From Hedera helix (Eukaryota > Streptophyta > Magnoliopsida > Apiales > Araliaceae), in the NCBI GenBank assembly GCA_947179155.2, contig OX359281.1, positions 39,370,967 through 39,434,966 of the forward strand: a stretch of 64,000 nucleotides of DNA, read 5' to 3'. This document shows positions 22,901 to 34,731 of the stretch, piece by piece. The position numbers and the translations under genes were made by a program. Below the pieces are notes generated by a model that saw only the letters and a list, made by a program, of their open reading frames with translations, was not told where the DNA came from and made no database searches. Each line of letters opens with the position of its first letter. Position 1 is the stretch's first letter.

Positions 22901-25715
22901 CAGTGACAATTATCGATGAAATGATGCGTAACAATTACGGTGTCAATTATCAGACCAATAATATGAGATACTATGCAATACCGTGTGTTACTGTAGAGTA
23001 CCGAGTGCTACAGAAAATACCAATAACTACCGTATGTGTAAGACCCCGAATTTTATGAAATATAAAATTTAATTTTTCTTCATATATATTTTTTCATGAA
23101 ACAGTAAGTGGTTAAATTGACACCGTAACTGTTACGCATCATTTCATCGATAATTGTCACTGCATAATATTTTATATTATCAATTCAATAATTGTTGTTA
23201 CACAGTATTTTGCATTATTGATTTAATAATTGTCATTACACTGTATTTTATATCATTGAGTCAATAATTGTTGTTGCACTGTTTTTAAAATTATTGAACC
23301 TAATAATTGTCACAGTAACATATGCACAGTAATTCACATTATTGAATCAATAATTGTCATTACACAGTAACGTATGCTTTATTTTACATTATTGTTATCT
23401 CTATTATGATGTTATTTAAACAGTTGTATTTCATTAATTTATTGACTTGATATCTAAGAGCTAACTATACTGTATTTATAACAATTAGTCATAATAATTG
23501 AATCGATAAAGTTATTTGTTTATAATATAAAGTTAGGTGATTATTAGGTGATATAAAATGAATGGTGTAGATTAAAGTGTGAATTATTGTTGAATAATTG
23601 AATTGATTTGTTTATAATATAAAGTTAGGTGATTATTAGGTGATATGAAATGAATGGTGTAGATTAAAGTGTGAATTATTGTTGAATAATTAAATTGATT
23701 TGTTTATAATATAAAGTTAGGTGATTATTAGGTGATATGAAATGAATGGTGTAGATTAAAGATAATATAATATTTGAAATGGATGGTGTAGATTAAAAGG
23801 TGATCTTTAAATGAATGGTTTAGATTAAATGAATGATAAGATTTTTGGCTATAAATAGAAGCATTAACTTAAGGATTTTTCATAAACTTCCTTACTTGTT
23901 CTTTCTTTCTCTCTCTAAATACTTCTTGTGAAAGTTCTCTCTAAGTGTGCTTAAGTCATCTTGAGTATTTGTGAAGATCTATAAGTATACGTGTACTGTT
24001 CAAGTTAATCAACCTCATTTAAATTAATATCCAGTCACGTGTTACGGTAAGGGATACCATCTTTTTCATCTTCTATTATTCAAACGTACTATGGTAAGGG
24101 ATTATCATTATTTGATTCTCGATAATAATATTGTTTCTTCCTTACTCATAAGACGTGTCTTTTATTTCCATGTATTAAATTGTGGGAATAACCTTACGGA
24201 GCGGATTGCCGCCTGTTGGTGAATAACCTTTCGTATTCATTTATTATTAATCTCTGAGAATAACCTTACGGAGCGGATTGCCGCCTGTTTGGTGAATAAC
24301 TCTTTGTACTCAAATTCTATTAAATTGTGGGAATAACCTTACGGAGCGGATTGCCGCCTGTTGGTGAATAACCTTTCGTATTCATTCATTATTAATCTCT
24401 GAGAATAACCTTACGGAGCGGATTGCCGCCTGTTTGGTGAATAACTCTTTGTACTCAAATTCTATTAAATTGTGGGAATAACCTTACGGAGCGGATTGCC
24501 GCCTGTTGGTGAATAACCCTTTGTATTAATTTCCTTCACCTTTTGTTAATCAAACCTGCTACGGTAAGGGATATTATTTTCTTTCATACTCCTAAATCGA
24601 AATTTATTATGGAACTATTGCTTCTATAATTCCTGAAAATATTATATGTTCCATAATAGTTGAACTTCATTATTTCAACTGAACCTTCCGATTTACGTGA
24701 ACCTTTCTATTGAATTGTAACCGTTATTCTGAACTGTGGATCTTGAATATCATTTTTAAATTTCACTCCACATCATGTTGACAATTTGGACATTATTTGA
24801 ATCTGTACAAAGTAAACTTCCGATACTTATTGTTATCCTATTTCTTCTGTTCATCATTTATATCATTCTAATCATCCAAAAATCAAGCTGTTGTGAATAT
24901 CTGTGGCCGGGGGCACAGATGTGATATATTTGTTGAACAGATGATAGGTTAAAGGCGATATAATAGGTTAAAGGCGATACATCTGTTCGGTGTCTTTTAT
25001 GGCACGTGGTGAATGTTCTCTTTGGCCCGTAGTGCAAAGATGAACTGTTGTTTGGTATGATTATGACCAAAGGCTGAATCTGGTATAATCATGACCGTTG
25101 GTGTTATATTGAATGTCTTTGGCCCGTAGTGCAAAGATGAACTGTTGATCTGCATGATTATGATCAGGAACTGTGAATTTGTATTATCTTGACTAATGAT
25201 ATTTCAGATGATAAAAGTTGATGATGTTTTTCCTAAAAAGAGAACCGAGTGGACATTATAGTCTGCATTATTCTTCTAATAGATTACTCATTCCGCTGCT
25301 ATTATTGATCTGAACGTTGTTTAAGAATTTAACTACAGTTTTTGATATAAACCTTGTAGTCTATTGTATTCTATCAAGAACTCAACTGTTGAAGACTAAT
25401 GATAATTTATTCATCATTATCTTAGTCATGATATTCTTTACTGGGCTATTTGAGCTCACCCTTTCTTTTGTTCCATTGTTTTTCAACAGGAGATGAAAAC
25501 ATAACAGGGTCTAGCCGGGGAATGGAGTGAGGGTCCGAGGAATAGTTATCATAGTTTTCACGTTTTGTAAAATAGTGTGGCAATAATAGTGAAGACTTAG
25601 TTGTGTATTATTATACACTGTATTGTTGTACGTTGTGCTTTGTTGTAATAATTTTGTTGTAGTCTTTTGACGACTCAAGTATGGGCTGTGTGGGCCCAGA
25701 TTTGGGGGCGTCACA
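19985..25715. repeat. Large inverted repeat (near-palindrome)
   Basis: The outer reverse LTR (arm 19985-22947) faces the A part of the inner 5' LTR (arm 23116-25715) across a spacer of about 170 bp. The arms are subfamily copies and differ by a segment of about 500 bp near 21640-22150 and by repeat number, but long stretches are nearly identical. It arose by nested insertion in opposite orientation, not by a foldback element. Confidence 0.85.
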
Positions 25716-28393
25716 TATTTTTTCATGAAACAGTAAGTGGTTAAATTGACGAAATTGAAAGTTAAGGATGTTATGTGCAAATTTTATTTTGTCGGACAAT
25801 ATTCGCTTTGTCGGGGAATATTCGTTTGGTCGGGGAATATTCGTGCCGTACGACGGCGCCGAAATAACAAATTATTTGTGGACCCCACAGCGGAATATTT
25901 GTCGGATATAGAAAACGACAGAAGTAACCTTTTTAATAAAAATAGTCAACGGTGTTAACTGTTAAAATACCGGTAATAAAAGAATAGTAGCATACGGTAA
26001 TTTATGGTATTTTTCTGTAGCACACGGTATTGCACAGTGTCTCATATTATTGGTCTGATAATTGACACCGTAACTGTTGCGCATCATTTCATCAATAATT
26101 ATCACTGCATAATATTTTATGTTATCAATTCAATAATTATTGCTACACAGTATTTTGCATTATTGTTACTACACGACATGTTGCATTATTAAACCAATAA
26201 TTGCCACAGTAACAAATGCATAGTAATTCATATTATTGATCTGATAATCGACACAGTAGTCGTTGCATTATTTTGAATTATCGTTATCACTGTGGTAGAA
26301 TTATTTTAGTTGTCATATTACTAATTGGTATTTTTGCTTTATTAAAGGAAAAAAAAAAATTTATTATTATTTTTCAAAAATTACTATTCACTACCGGAGT
26401 TTACTATTCATTCCAAAAAAAGGTACTATTCACTGACGGAAGTTACTGTTCATCTCGGGAAAGTCACTGTTCATCTGCCGACAGAAGTTACTGTTCATTA
26501 CTGTTCACTTTTTGAAAATTTTAAAGTTACTGTGCAAGTATTGAAAAATTTTAAAAACGTTTGCGCAGCCTCGGTTGAAAAAATTTTCAGCCACCTACCA
26601 CGCATAGTAACTTCTTTTCTTCTATAAATAGCTTGTTCAGCTGAATAGAAAAATCACACCTAAAACATAGAATTTTTCTATAAGAATTTTATGAGTTTTC
26701 TCTGAGAATAGTAAGGTTATTTTGAGAGTTTGAAAGCCAAAAGGAGTGCAGAAATTTTTCAAGTAAGTCTTTTATTAAAAAGTAGTAATTTCATAAATTC
26801 CTATTTTTCACGGTATTCACAAATCTTCCTTTAGAAGACTCTTCTTTGAGAAGATTCATTTTTAAAAGCTTTCTTTAGAAGATTTATTTTGGAATATTAT
26901 TTTAAAAACTATTTAAAAGTAGTTATTTTATATTACAAAAATTATGTTAAATATATATAATTTTAAGAATTCATATTATACGAGTTATCATACACTTTGA
27001 AATTTATATGTGGTAATTACTAATTTTATTATAAATATATAGGTTGATCAATATCATTTTTATCAATATCCAGTCACCAGATAAGGTAAGAAATGTCATT
27101 TTTTTTACACTCTTGAACTTGCTACGGTAAGGGATATTATTTTCTTTCATACTCCTAAATCGAAACTTATTATGGAATTATTGCTTCTATAATTCCTGAA
27201 AATATTATATGTTCCATAATAGTTGAACTTCGTTATTTCAACTGAACCTTCCTATTTTCTGAACCTTTCTATTGAACTGTAACCGTTATTCTGAGCTATG
27301 GATCTTGAATATCATTCTTAAATTTCACTCCACATCATGTTGACAATTTGGACATTATTTGAATATGCACAAAGTAAACTTCCGATACTTATTGTTTATC
27401 TTGTTTCTTCTGTTCATCATTTGTATCACTGTTATTTGTATTAACCATCAAGAATCAAGCTGTTGTGAATATCTGTGGCCGGGGGCACAGATGTGATATA
27501 ATTGTTGAACAGATGATAGGTTAAAGGCGATATACTAGGTTAAAGGCGATACATCTGTTCGGTGTCTTTTATGGCACGTGGTGAAAGTTCTCTTTGGCCC
27601 GTAGTGCATAGATGAACTGTTGTTTGGTATGATTATGACCAAAGGCTGAATCTGGTTTAATCATGACCGCTGGTACTATCTGTGGCCGGGGGCACAGATG
27701 CGATATATTTGTTGAACAGATGTTAGGTTAAAGGCGATATAATAGGTTAAAGGCGATACATCTGTTCGGTGTCTTTTATGGCATATATTGAAAGTTCTCT
27801 TTGGCCCGTAGTGCATAGATGAACTGTTGATTTGCATGATTATGACCAGGAACTGTGAATTTATATTATCATGACTAATGGTATTTCAGGTGATAAAAGT
27901 TGATGATGTTTTTACTAAAAAGAGAAGCGAGTGGACATTATAGTCTGCATTATTCTTCTAATAGATTGCTCATTCCGCCGCTATTTTTGATCTGAACGTT
28001 GTTTAAAAATTTAACTGCAGTTTCTGATATAAACCTTGTAGTCTGTTGTATTCTATCAGGAACTCAACTGTTGAAGGCTAATGATAATTTATTCGTCATT
28101 ATCTTAGTCATGATATTTCTTACTGGGCTATTTGAGCTCACCCTTTTGTTCCATTATTTTTCAACAGGAGATGAGAACGTAGCTGGGTCTAGCCGGGGGA
28201 TGGAGTGAGGGTCCGAGGAATAGCTATCATAGTCTTCACGTGTTGTAAAATAGTGTGACAATAATAGTGAAGACTTAGTTGTGTATTATTATACACTGTA
28301 TTGTTGTACGTTGTGCTTTGTTGTAATAATTTTGTTGTAGTCTTTTGACGACTCAAGTTTGGGCTGTGTGGGCCTAGATTTGGGGGCGTCACA
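23037..28393 (+). repeat. 5' LTR (5.36 kb, recombinant)
   Basis: The first 84 bp are the start of the B-type LTR, running without interruption through the site (CATATATATTTTTTCATG) where the 3' LTR has a nested LTR. At AATTGAC (23116-23121) it jumps into the nested A-type LTR, which ends GTCACA at 25715. Then TATTTTTTCATG resumes the B-type LTR to 28393. Relative to the 3' LTR it lacks 385 bp. TATA boxes lie at 23850-23858 (A part) and 26623-26631 (B part). Confidence 0.8.
24187..24530 (+). repeat. 72-bp tandem repeat in A-type LTR (5 units)
   Basis: Core GGAATAACCTTACGGAGCGG followed by ATTGCCGCCTG and TGGTGAATAAC, repeated five times with two alternating spacer types of about 30 bp. The 3' LTR copy is at 30195-30538 (five units). 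The reverse copies have three units (about 21285-21475) and four units (about 39408-39675). The B-type LTR has none. Confidence 0.9.
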
Positions 28394-28395
28394 GT

Positions 28396-28407
28396 TGGCA
28401 TCAGAGC
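28396..28407 (+). promoter_or_regulatory. Primer binding site, tRNA-iMet type
   Basis: TTGGCATCAGAG follows the LTR 3' end by 2 nt. The usual plant retrotransposon PBS for initiator Met-tRNA is TGGTATCAGAGC, so this differs at one base (T to C). It fixes the 5' LTR border at 28393. Confidence 0.8.
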
Positions 28408-28646
28408 TTAGGGACATGGTCTTTAATGGAGATCTGGGGTTAGAACTAGGAGGGGAGAGACGAATAGAATCAGTCACTAGTGCGTCCTACCTAAATTAGA
28501 TTTTATTATCTAATGAGTTGATTTGAATATAGGGACATGAAGTGATGAGTCAGTTTGTTTGAACTAACAATTATTTTGTGACCACAGTTATGTATCCTTA
28601 CCTCTTCGAAATGCCAGGTACGTCAATTTCGGGGACGAAATTTCAT

Positions 28647-28658
28647 AAGGAGGGGAGG
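28647..28658 (+). promoter_or_regulatory. Polypurine tract
   Basis: AAGGAGGGGAGG directly precedes the 3' LTR start TGTAAG (28660), as expected for plus-strand priming in reverse transcription. Confidence 0.85.
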
Positions 28659-28659
28659 T

Positions 28660-31600
28660 TGTAAGACCCCGAATTTTATGAAATATAAAATTTAATTTTT
28701 CTTCATATATATTTTGTAAGACCCCGAATTTTATGAAATACAAAATTTAATTTTTCTTCATATATATTTTTTTGAAACAGTAAGTGGTTAAATTAACAAA
28801 ATTGAAAGTTAAGGATGTTATGTGCAAATTTTATTTTGTCGGACAATATTCGCTTTGTCGGGGAATATTCGTTTGGTCGGGGAATATTCGTGCCGTACGA
28901 CGGCGCCGAAATAATAAATTATTGGTGGACCCCACAACGGAATATTTGTCGGATATAGAAAACGACAGAAGTAACCTTTTTAAATAAAAATAGTCAACGG
29001 AACTGTTAAAATACCGGTGATAAAAGAATAGTAGCATACGGTAGTTTATGGTATTTTCTGTAGCACACGGTACTCTACAGTAACACACGGTATTGCATAG
29101 TGTCTCATATTATTGGTCTGATAATTGACACCGTAACTGTTACGCATCATTTCATCGATAATTGTCACTGCATAATATTTTATATTATCAATTCAATAAT
29201 TGTTGTTACACAGTATTTTGCATTATTGATTTAATAATTGTCATTACACTGTATTTTATATCATTGAGTCAATAATTGTTGTTGCACTGTTTTTAAAATT
29301 ATTGAACCTAATAATTGTCACAGTAACATATGCACAGTAATTCACATTATTGAATCAATAATTGTCATTACACAGTAACGTATGCTTTATTTTACATTAT
29401 TGTTATCTCTATTATGATGTTATTTAAACAGTTGTATTTCATTAATTTATTGACTTGATATCTAAGAGCTAACTATACTGTATTTATAACAATTAGTCAT
29501 AATAATTGAATCGATAAAGTTATTTGTTTATAATATAAAGTTAGGTGATTATTAGGTGATATAAAATGAATGGTGTAGATTAAAGTGTGAATTATTGTTG
29601 AATAATTGAATTGATTTGTTTATAATATAAAGTTAGGTGATTATTAGGTGATATGAAATGAATGGTGTAGATTAAAGTGTGAATTATTGTTGAATAATTA
29701 AATTGATTTGTTTATAATATAAAGTTAGGTGATTATTAGGTGATATGAAATGAATGGTGTAGATTAAAGATAATATAATATTTGAAATGGATGGTGTAGA
29801 TTAAAAGGTGATCTTTAAATGAATGGTTTAGATTAAATGAATGATAAGATTTTTGGCTATAAATAGAAGCATTAACTTAAGGATTTTTCATAAACTTCCT
29901 TACTTGTTCTTTCTTTCTCTCTCTAAATACTTCTTGTGAAAGTTCTCTCTAAGTGTGCTTAAGTCATCTTGAGTATTTGTGAAGATCTATAAGTATACGT
30001 GTACTGTTCAAGTTAATCAACCTCATTTAAATTAATATCCAGTCACGTGTTACGGTAAGGGATACCATCTTTTTCATCTTCTATTATTCAAACGTACTAT
30101 GGTAAGGGATTATCATTATTTGATTCTCGATAATAATATTGTTTCTTCCTTACTCATAAGACGTGTCTTTTATTTCCATGTATTAAATTGTGGGAATAAC
30201 CTTACGGAGCGGATTGCCGCCTGTTGGTGAATAACCTTTCGTATTCATTTATTATTAATCTCTGAGAATAACCTTACGGAGCGGATTGCCGCCTGTTTGG
30301 TGAATAACTCTTTGTACTCAAATTCTATTAAATTGTGGGAATAACCTTACGGAGCGGATTGCCGCCTGTTGGTGAATAACCTTTCGTATTCATTCATTAT
30401 TAATCTCTGAGAATAACCTTACGGAGCGGATTGCCGCCTGTTTGGTGAATAACTCTTTGTACTCAAATTCTATTAAATTGTGGGAATAACCTTACGGAGC
30501 GGATTGCCGCCTGTTGGTGAATAACCCTTTGTATTAATTTCCTTCACCTTTTGTTAATCAAACCTGCTACGGTAAGGGATATTATTTTCTTTCATACTCC
30601 TAAATCGAAATTTATTATGGAACTATTGCTTCTATAATTCCTGAAAATATTATATGTTCCATAATAGTTGAACTTCATTATTTCAACTGAACCTTCCGAT
30701 TTACGTGAACCTTTCTATTGAATTGTAACCGTTATTCTGAACTGTGGATCTTGAATATCATTTTTAAATTTCACTCCACATCATGTTGACAATTTGGACA
30801 TTATTTGAATCTGTACAAAGTAAACTTCCGATACTTATTGTTATCCTATTTCTTCTGTTCATCATTTATATCATTCTAATCATCCAAAAATCAAGCTGTT
30901 GTGAATATCTGTGGCCGGGGGCACAGATGTGATATATTTGTTGAACAGATGATAGGTTAAAGGCGATATAATAGGTTAAAGGCGATACATCTGTTCGGTG
31001 TCTTTTATGGCACGTGGTGAATGTTCTCTTTGGCCCGTAGTGCAAAGATGAACTGTTGTTTGGTATGATTATGACCAAAGGCTGAATCTGGTATAATCAT
31101 GACCGTTGGTGTTATATTGAATGTCTTTGGCCCGTAGTGCAAAGATGAACTGTTGATCTGCATGATTATGATCAGGAACTGTGAATTTGTATTATCTTGA
31201 CTAATGATATTTCAGATGATAAAAGTTGATGATGTTTTTCCTAAAAAGAGAACCGAGTGGACATTATAGTCTGCATTATTCTTCTAATAGATTACTCATT
31301 CCGCTGCTATTATTGATCTGAACGTTGTTTAAGAATTTAACTACAGTTTTTGATATAAACCTTGTAGTCTATTGTATTCTATCAAGAACTCAACTGTTGA
31401 AGACTAATGATAATTTATTCATCATTATCTTAGTCATGATATTCTTTACTGGGCTATTTGAGCTCACCCTTTCTTTTGTTCCATTGTTTTTCAACAGGAG
31501 ATGAAAACATAACAGGGTCTAGCCGGGGAATGGAGTGAGGGTCCGAGGAATAGTTATCATAGTTTTCACGTTTTGTAAAATAGTGTGGCAATAATAGTGA

Positions 31601-34401
31601 AGACTTAGTTGTGTATTATTATACACTGTATTGTTGTACGTTGTGCTTTGTTGTAATAATTTTGTTGTAGTCTTTTGACGACTCAAGTATGGGCTGTGTG
31701 GGCCCAGATTTGGGGGCGTCACATATTTTTTCATGAAACAGTAAGTGGTTAAATTGACGAAATTGAAAGTTAAGGATGTTATGTGCAAATTTTATTTTGT
31801 CGGACAATATTCGCTTTGTCGGGGAATATTCGTTTGGTCGGGGAATATTCGTGCCGTACGACGGCGCCGAAATAACAAATTATTTGTGGACCCCACAGCG
31901 GAATATTTGTCGGATATAGAAAACGACAGAAGTAACCTTTTTAATAAAAATAGTCAACGGTGTTAACTGTTAAAATACCGGTAATAAAAGAATAGTAGCA
32001 TACGGTAATTTATGGTATTTTTCTGTAGCACACGGTATTGCACAGTGTCTCATATTATTGGTCTGATAATTGACACCGTAACTGTTGCGCATCATTTCAT
32101 CAATAATTATCACTGCATAATATTTTATGTTATCAATTCAATAATTATTGCTACACAGTATTTTGCATTATTGTTACTACACGACATGTTGCATTATTAA
32201 ACCAATAATTGCCACAGTAACAAATGCATAGTAATTCATATTATTGATCTGATAATCGACACAGTAGTCGTTGCATTATTTTGAATTATCGTTATCACTG
32301 TGGTAGAATTATTTTAGTTGTCATATTACTAATTGGTATTTTTGCTTTATTAAAGGGAAAAAAAAAAATTATTATTATTTTTCAAAAATTACTATTCACT
32401 ACCAGAGTTTACTATTCATTCCCAAAAAAGGTACTATTCACTGACGGAAGTTACTGTTCATCTCGGGAAAGTCACTGTTCATCTGCCGACAGAAGTTACT
32501 GTTCATTACTGTTCACTTTTTGAAAATTTTAAAGTTACTGTGCAAGTATTGAAAAATTTTAAAAACGTTTGCGCAGCCTCGGCTGAAAAAATTTTCAGCC
32601 ACCTACCACGCATAGTAACTTCTTTTCTTCTATAAATAGCTTGTTCAGCTGAATAGAAAAATCACACCTAAAACATAGAATTTTTCTATAAGAATTTTAT
32701 GAGTTTTCTCTGAGAATAGTAAGGTTATTTTGAGAGTTTGAAAGCCAAAAGGAGTGCAGAAATTTTTCAAGTAAGTCTTTTATTAAAAAGTAGTAATTTC
32801 ATAAATTCCTATTTTTCACGGTATTCACAAATCTTCCTTTAGAAGACTCTTCTTTGAGAAGATTCATTTTTAAAAGCTTTCTTTAGAAGATTTATTTTGG
32901 AATATTATTTTAAAAACTATTTAAAAGTAGTTATTTTATATTACAAAAATTATGTTAAATATATATAATTTTAAGAATTCATATTATACGAGTTATCATA
33001 CACTTTGAAATTTATATGTGGTAATTACTAATTTTATTATAAATATATAGGTTGATCAATATCATTTTTATCAATATCCAGTCACCAGATAAGGTAAGAA
33101 ATGTCATTTTTTTTACACTCTTGAACTTGCTACGGTAAGGGATATTATTTTCTTTCATACTCCTAAATCGAAACTTATTATGGAATTATTGCTTCTATAA
33201 TTCCTGAAAATATTATATGTTCCATAATAGTTGAACTTCGTTATTTCAACTGAACCTTCCTATTTTCTGAACCTTTCTATTGAACTGTAACCGTTATTCT
33301 GAGCTATGGATCTTGAATATCATTCTTAAATTTCACTCCACATCATGTTGACAATTTGGACATTATTTGAATATGCACAAAGTAAACTTCCGATACTTAT
33401 TGTTTATCTTGTTTCTTCTGTTCATCATTTGTATCACTGTTATTTGTATTAACCATCAAGAATCAAGCTGTTGTGAATATCTGTGGCCGGGGGCACAGAT
33501 GTGATATAATTGTTGAACAGATGATAGGTTAAAGGCGATATACTAGGTTAAAGGCGATACATCTGTTCGGTGTCTTTTATGGCACGTGGTGAAAGTTCTC
33601 TTTGGCCCGTAGTGCATAGATGAACTGTTGTTTGGTATGATTATGACCAAAGGCTGAATCTGGTTTAATCATGACCGCTGGTACTATCTGTGGCCGGGGG
33701 CACAGATGCGATATATTTGTTGAACAGATGTTAGGTTAAAGGCGATATAATAGGTTAAAGGCGATACATCTGTTCGGTGTCTTTTATGGCATATATTGAA
33801 AGTTCTCTTTGGCCCGTAGTGCATAGATGAACTGTTGATTTGCATGATTATGACCAGGAACTGTGAATTTATATTATCATGACTAATGGTATTTCAGGTG
33901 ATAAAAGTTGATGATGTTTTTACTAAAAAGAGAAGCGAGTGGACATTATAGTCTGCATTATTCTTCTAATAGATTGCTCATTCCGCCGCTATTTTTGATC
34001 TGAACGTTGTTTAAAAATTTAACTGCAGTTTCTGATATAAACCTTGTAGTCTGTTGTATTCTATCAGGAACTCAACTGTTGAAGGCTAATGATAATTTAT
34101 TCGTCATTATCTTAGTCATGATATTTCTTACTGGGCTATTTGAGCTCACCCTTTTGTTCCATTATTTTTCAACAGGAGATGAGAACGTAGCTGGGTCTAG
34201 CCGGGGGATGGAGTGAGGGTCCGAGGAATAGCTATCATAGTCTTCACGTGTTGTAAAATAGTGTGGCAATAATAGTGAAGACTTAGTTGTGTATTATTAT
34301 ACACTGTATTGTTGTACGTTGTGCTTTGTTGTAATAATTTTGTTGTAGTCTTTTGACGACTCAAGTTTGGGCTGTGTGGGCCTAGATTTGGGGGCGTCAC
34401 A
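28660..34401 (+). repeat. 3' LTR (5.74 kb) with nested solo LTR
   Basis: B-type LTR 28660-28714 and 31724-34401, interrupted by an A-type solo LTR at 28715-31723. The uninterrupted B-type LTR would be about 2.73 kb. TATA boxes lie at 29858-29866 (A) and 32631-32639 (B), so the composite LTR has two potential promoters. The B part carries its ATCTGTGGCCGGGGGCACAG hairpin block twice. Confidence 0.85.
28715..31723 (+). mobile_element. A-type solo LTR nested in the B-type LTR
   Basis: Starts TGTAAGACCCCG, ends GGGGGCGTCACA, length 3009 bp, flanked by the 5-bp duplication TATTT (28710-28714 and 31724-31728). The empty site is visible at the start of the 5' LTR (23037-23121). A and B share their first few hundred bases, parts of the 3' half and their last few hundred bases, and differ in the middle, so they are subfamilies of one LTR family. 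Confidence 0.85.
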
Positions 34402-34731
34402 GTATGCTACTATTCTTTTATCACCGGTATTTTAACAGTTCCGATGACTATTTTTATTTAAAAAGATTATTTCTGTCGTTTTCTATATCCGACAAATATT
34501 CCGTTGTGGGGTCCACCAATAATTTGTTATTTCGGCGCCGTCGGACCAAACGAATATTCCCCGACCAAACGAATATTCCCCGACAAAGCGAATATTGTCC
34601 GACAAAATAAAATTTGCACATAACATCCTTAACTTTCAATTTTGTTAATTTAACCACTTACTGTTTCAAAAAAATATATATGAAGAAAAATTAAATTTTG
34701 TATTTCATAAAATTCGGGGTCTTACAATAAA

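Larger units (their letters stand above)
28394..28659 (+). other. Minimal internal domain (266 bp)
   Basis: This is everything between the LTRs: the primer binding site, about 240 bp with no useful open frame, and the polypurine tract. No gag, protease, RT, RNase H or integrase is present. The segment aatttcggggacgaaatttc just before the PPT resembles the end of gypsy internal regions, so the domain looks like the two ends of a normal element with the middle deleted. Confidence 0.8.
23037..34401 (+). mobile_element. Non-autonomous Ty3/gypsy-type element with LTR-within-LTR
   Basis: The element starts TGTAAGACCCCG and ends GGGGGCGTCACA. It is flanked by the 5-bp duplication GTATG (23032-23036 and 34402-34406), and the same site reads uninterrupted in the solo LTR at 38212-41556. 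The 5' LTR is 23037-28393, the internal domain 28394-28659 and the 3' LTR 28660-34401. There is no gag or pol, so movement must have used proteins from elsewhere. The PBS/PPT style (cggggacgaaattt before the PPT) is that of chromovirus-type gypsy elements such as Tekay/Del; that assignment is inference. From 23116 to 28393 the 5' LTR repeats in the 3' LTR at an offset of 6008 bp. By eye I find only about half a dozen differences, so the insertion is young. Confidence 0.85.
19985..34726 (-). mobile_element. Reverse-oriented long LTR (outer), split by a nested element
   Basis: The left piece, 19985-23036, begins TGTGACGCCCCC (the reverse complement of an LTR 3' end). The right piece, 34402-34726, ends CGGGGTCTTACA (the reverse complement of the LTR start TGTAAGACCCCG). 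The exact 5-bp duplication ATAAA flanks the whole block at 19980-19984 and 34727-34731. Joined at GTATG the two pieces make about 3.37 kb, closely matching the intact solo LTR at 38212-41556. No PBS or internal domain adjoins either end, so this was a solo LTR before the second insertion. Confidence 0.9.

Noticed and set aside
24187..24530. Regular spaced repeats considered as a CRISPR-like array
   Set aside because: The window is a plant nuclear genome. The spacers alternate between two sequences and are not unique, and the array is part of an LTR.
24858..25070. A 70-codon frame MVIIIPNNSSSLHYG repeated in several LTR copies
   Set aside because: A shadow frame of the conserved LTR block with the ATCTGTGGCCGGGGGCACAG hairpin; on the opposite strand to LTR transcription and without a domain.
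25737..25958. A 67-73-codon frame beginning MVKLTKLKVKDVMCKF, found five times in the window
   Set aside because: It lies in the first 330 bp of the LTR and recurs only because the LTR recurs. It has no known domain, crosses the LTR start region and differs at its end between copies.
28394..28659. Search for gag-pol fragments in the inner element
   Set aside because: All frames are short and full of stops. Only PBS/PPT-type signals can be supported.
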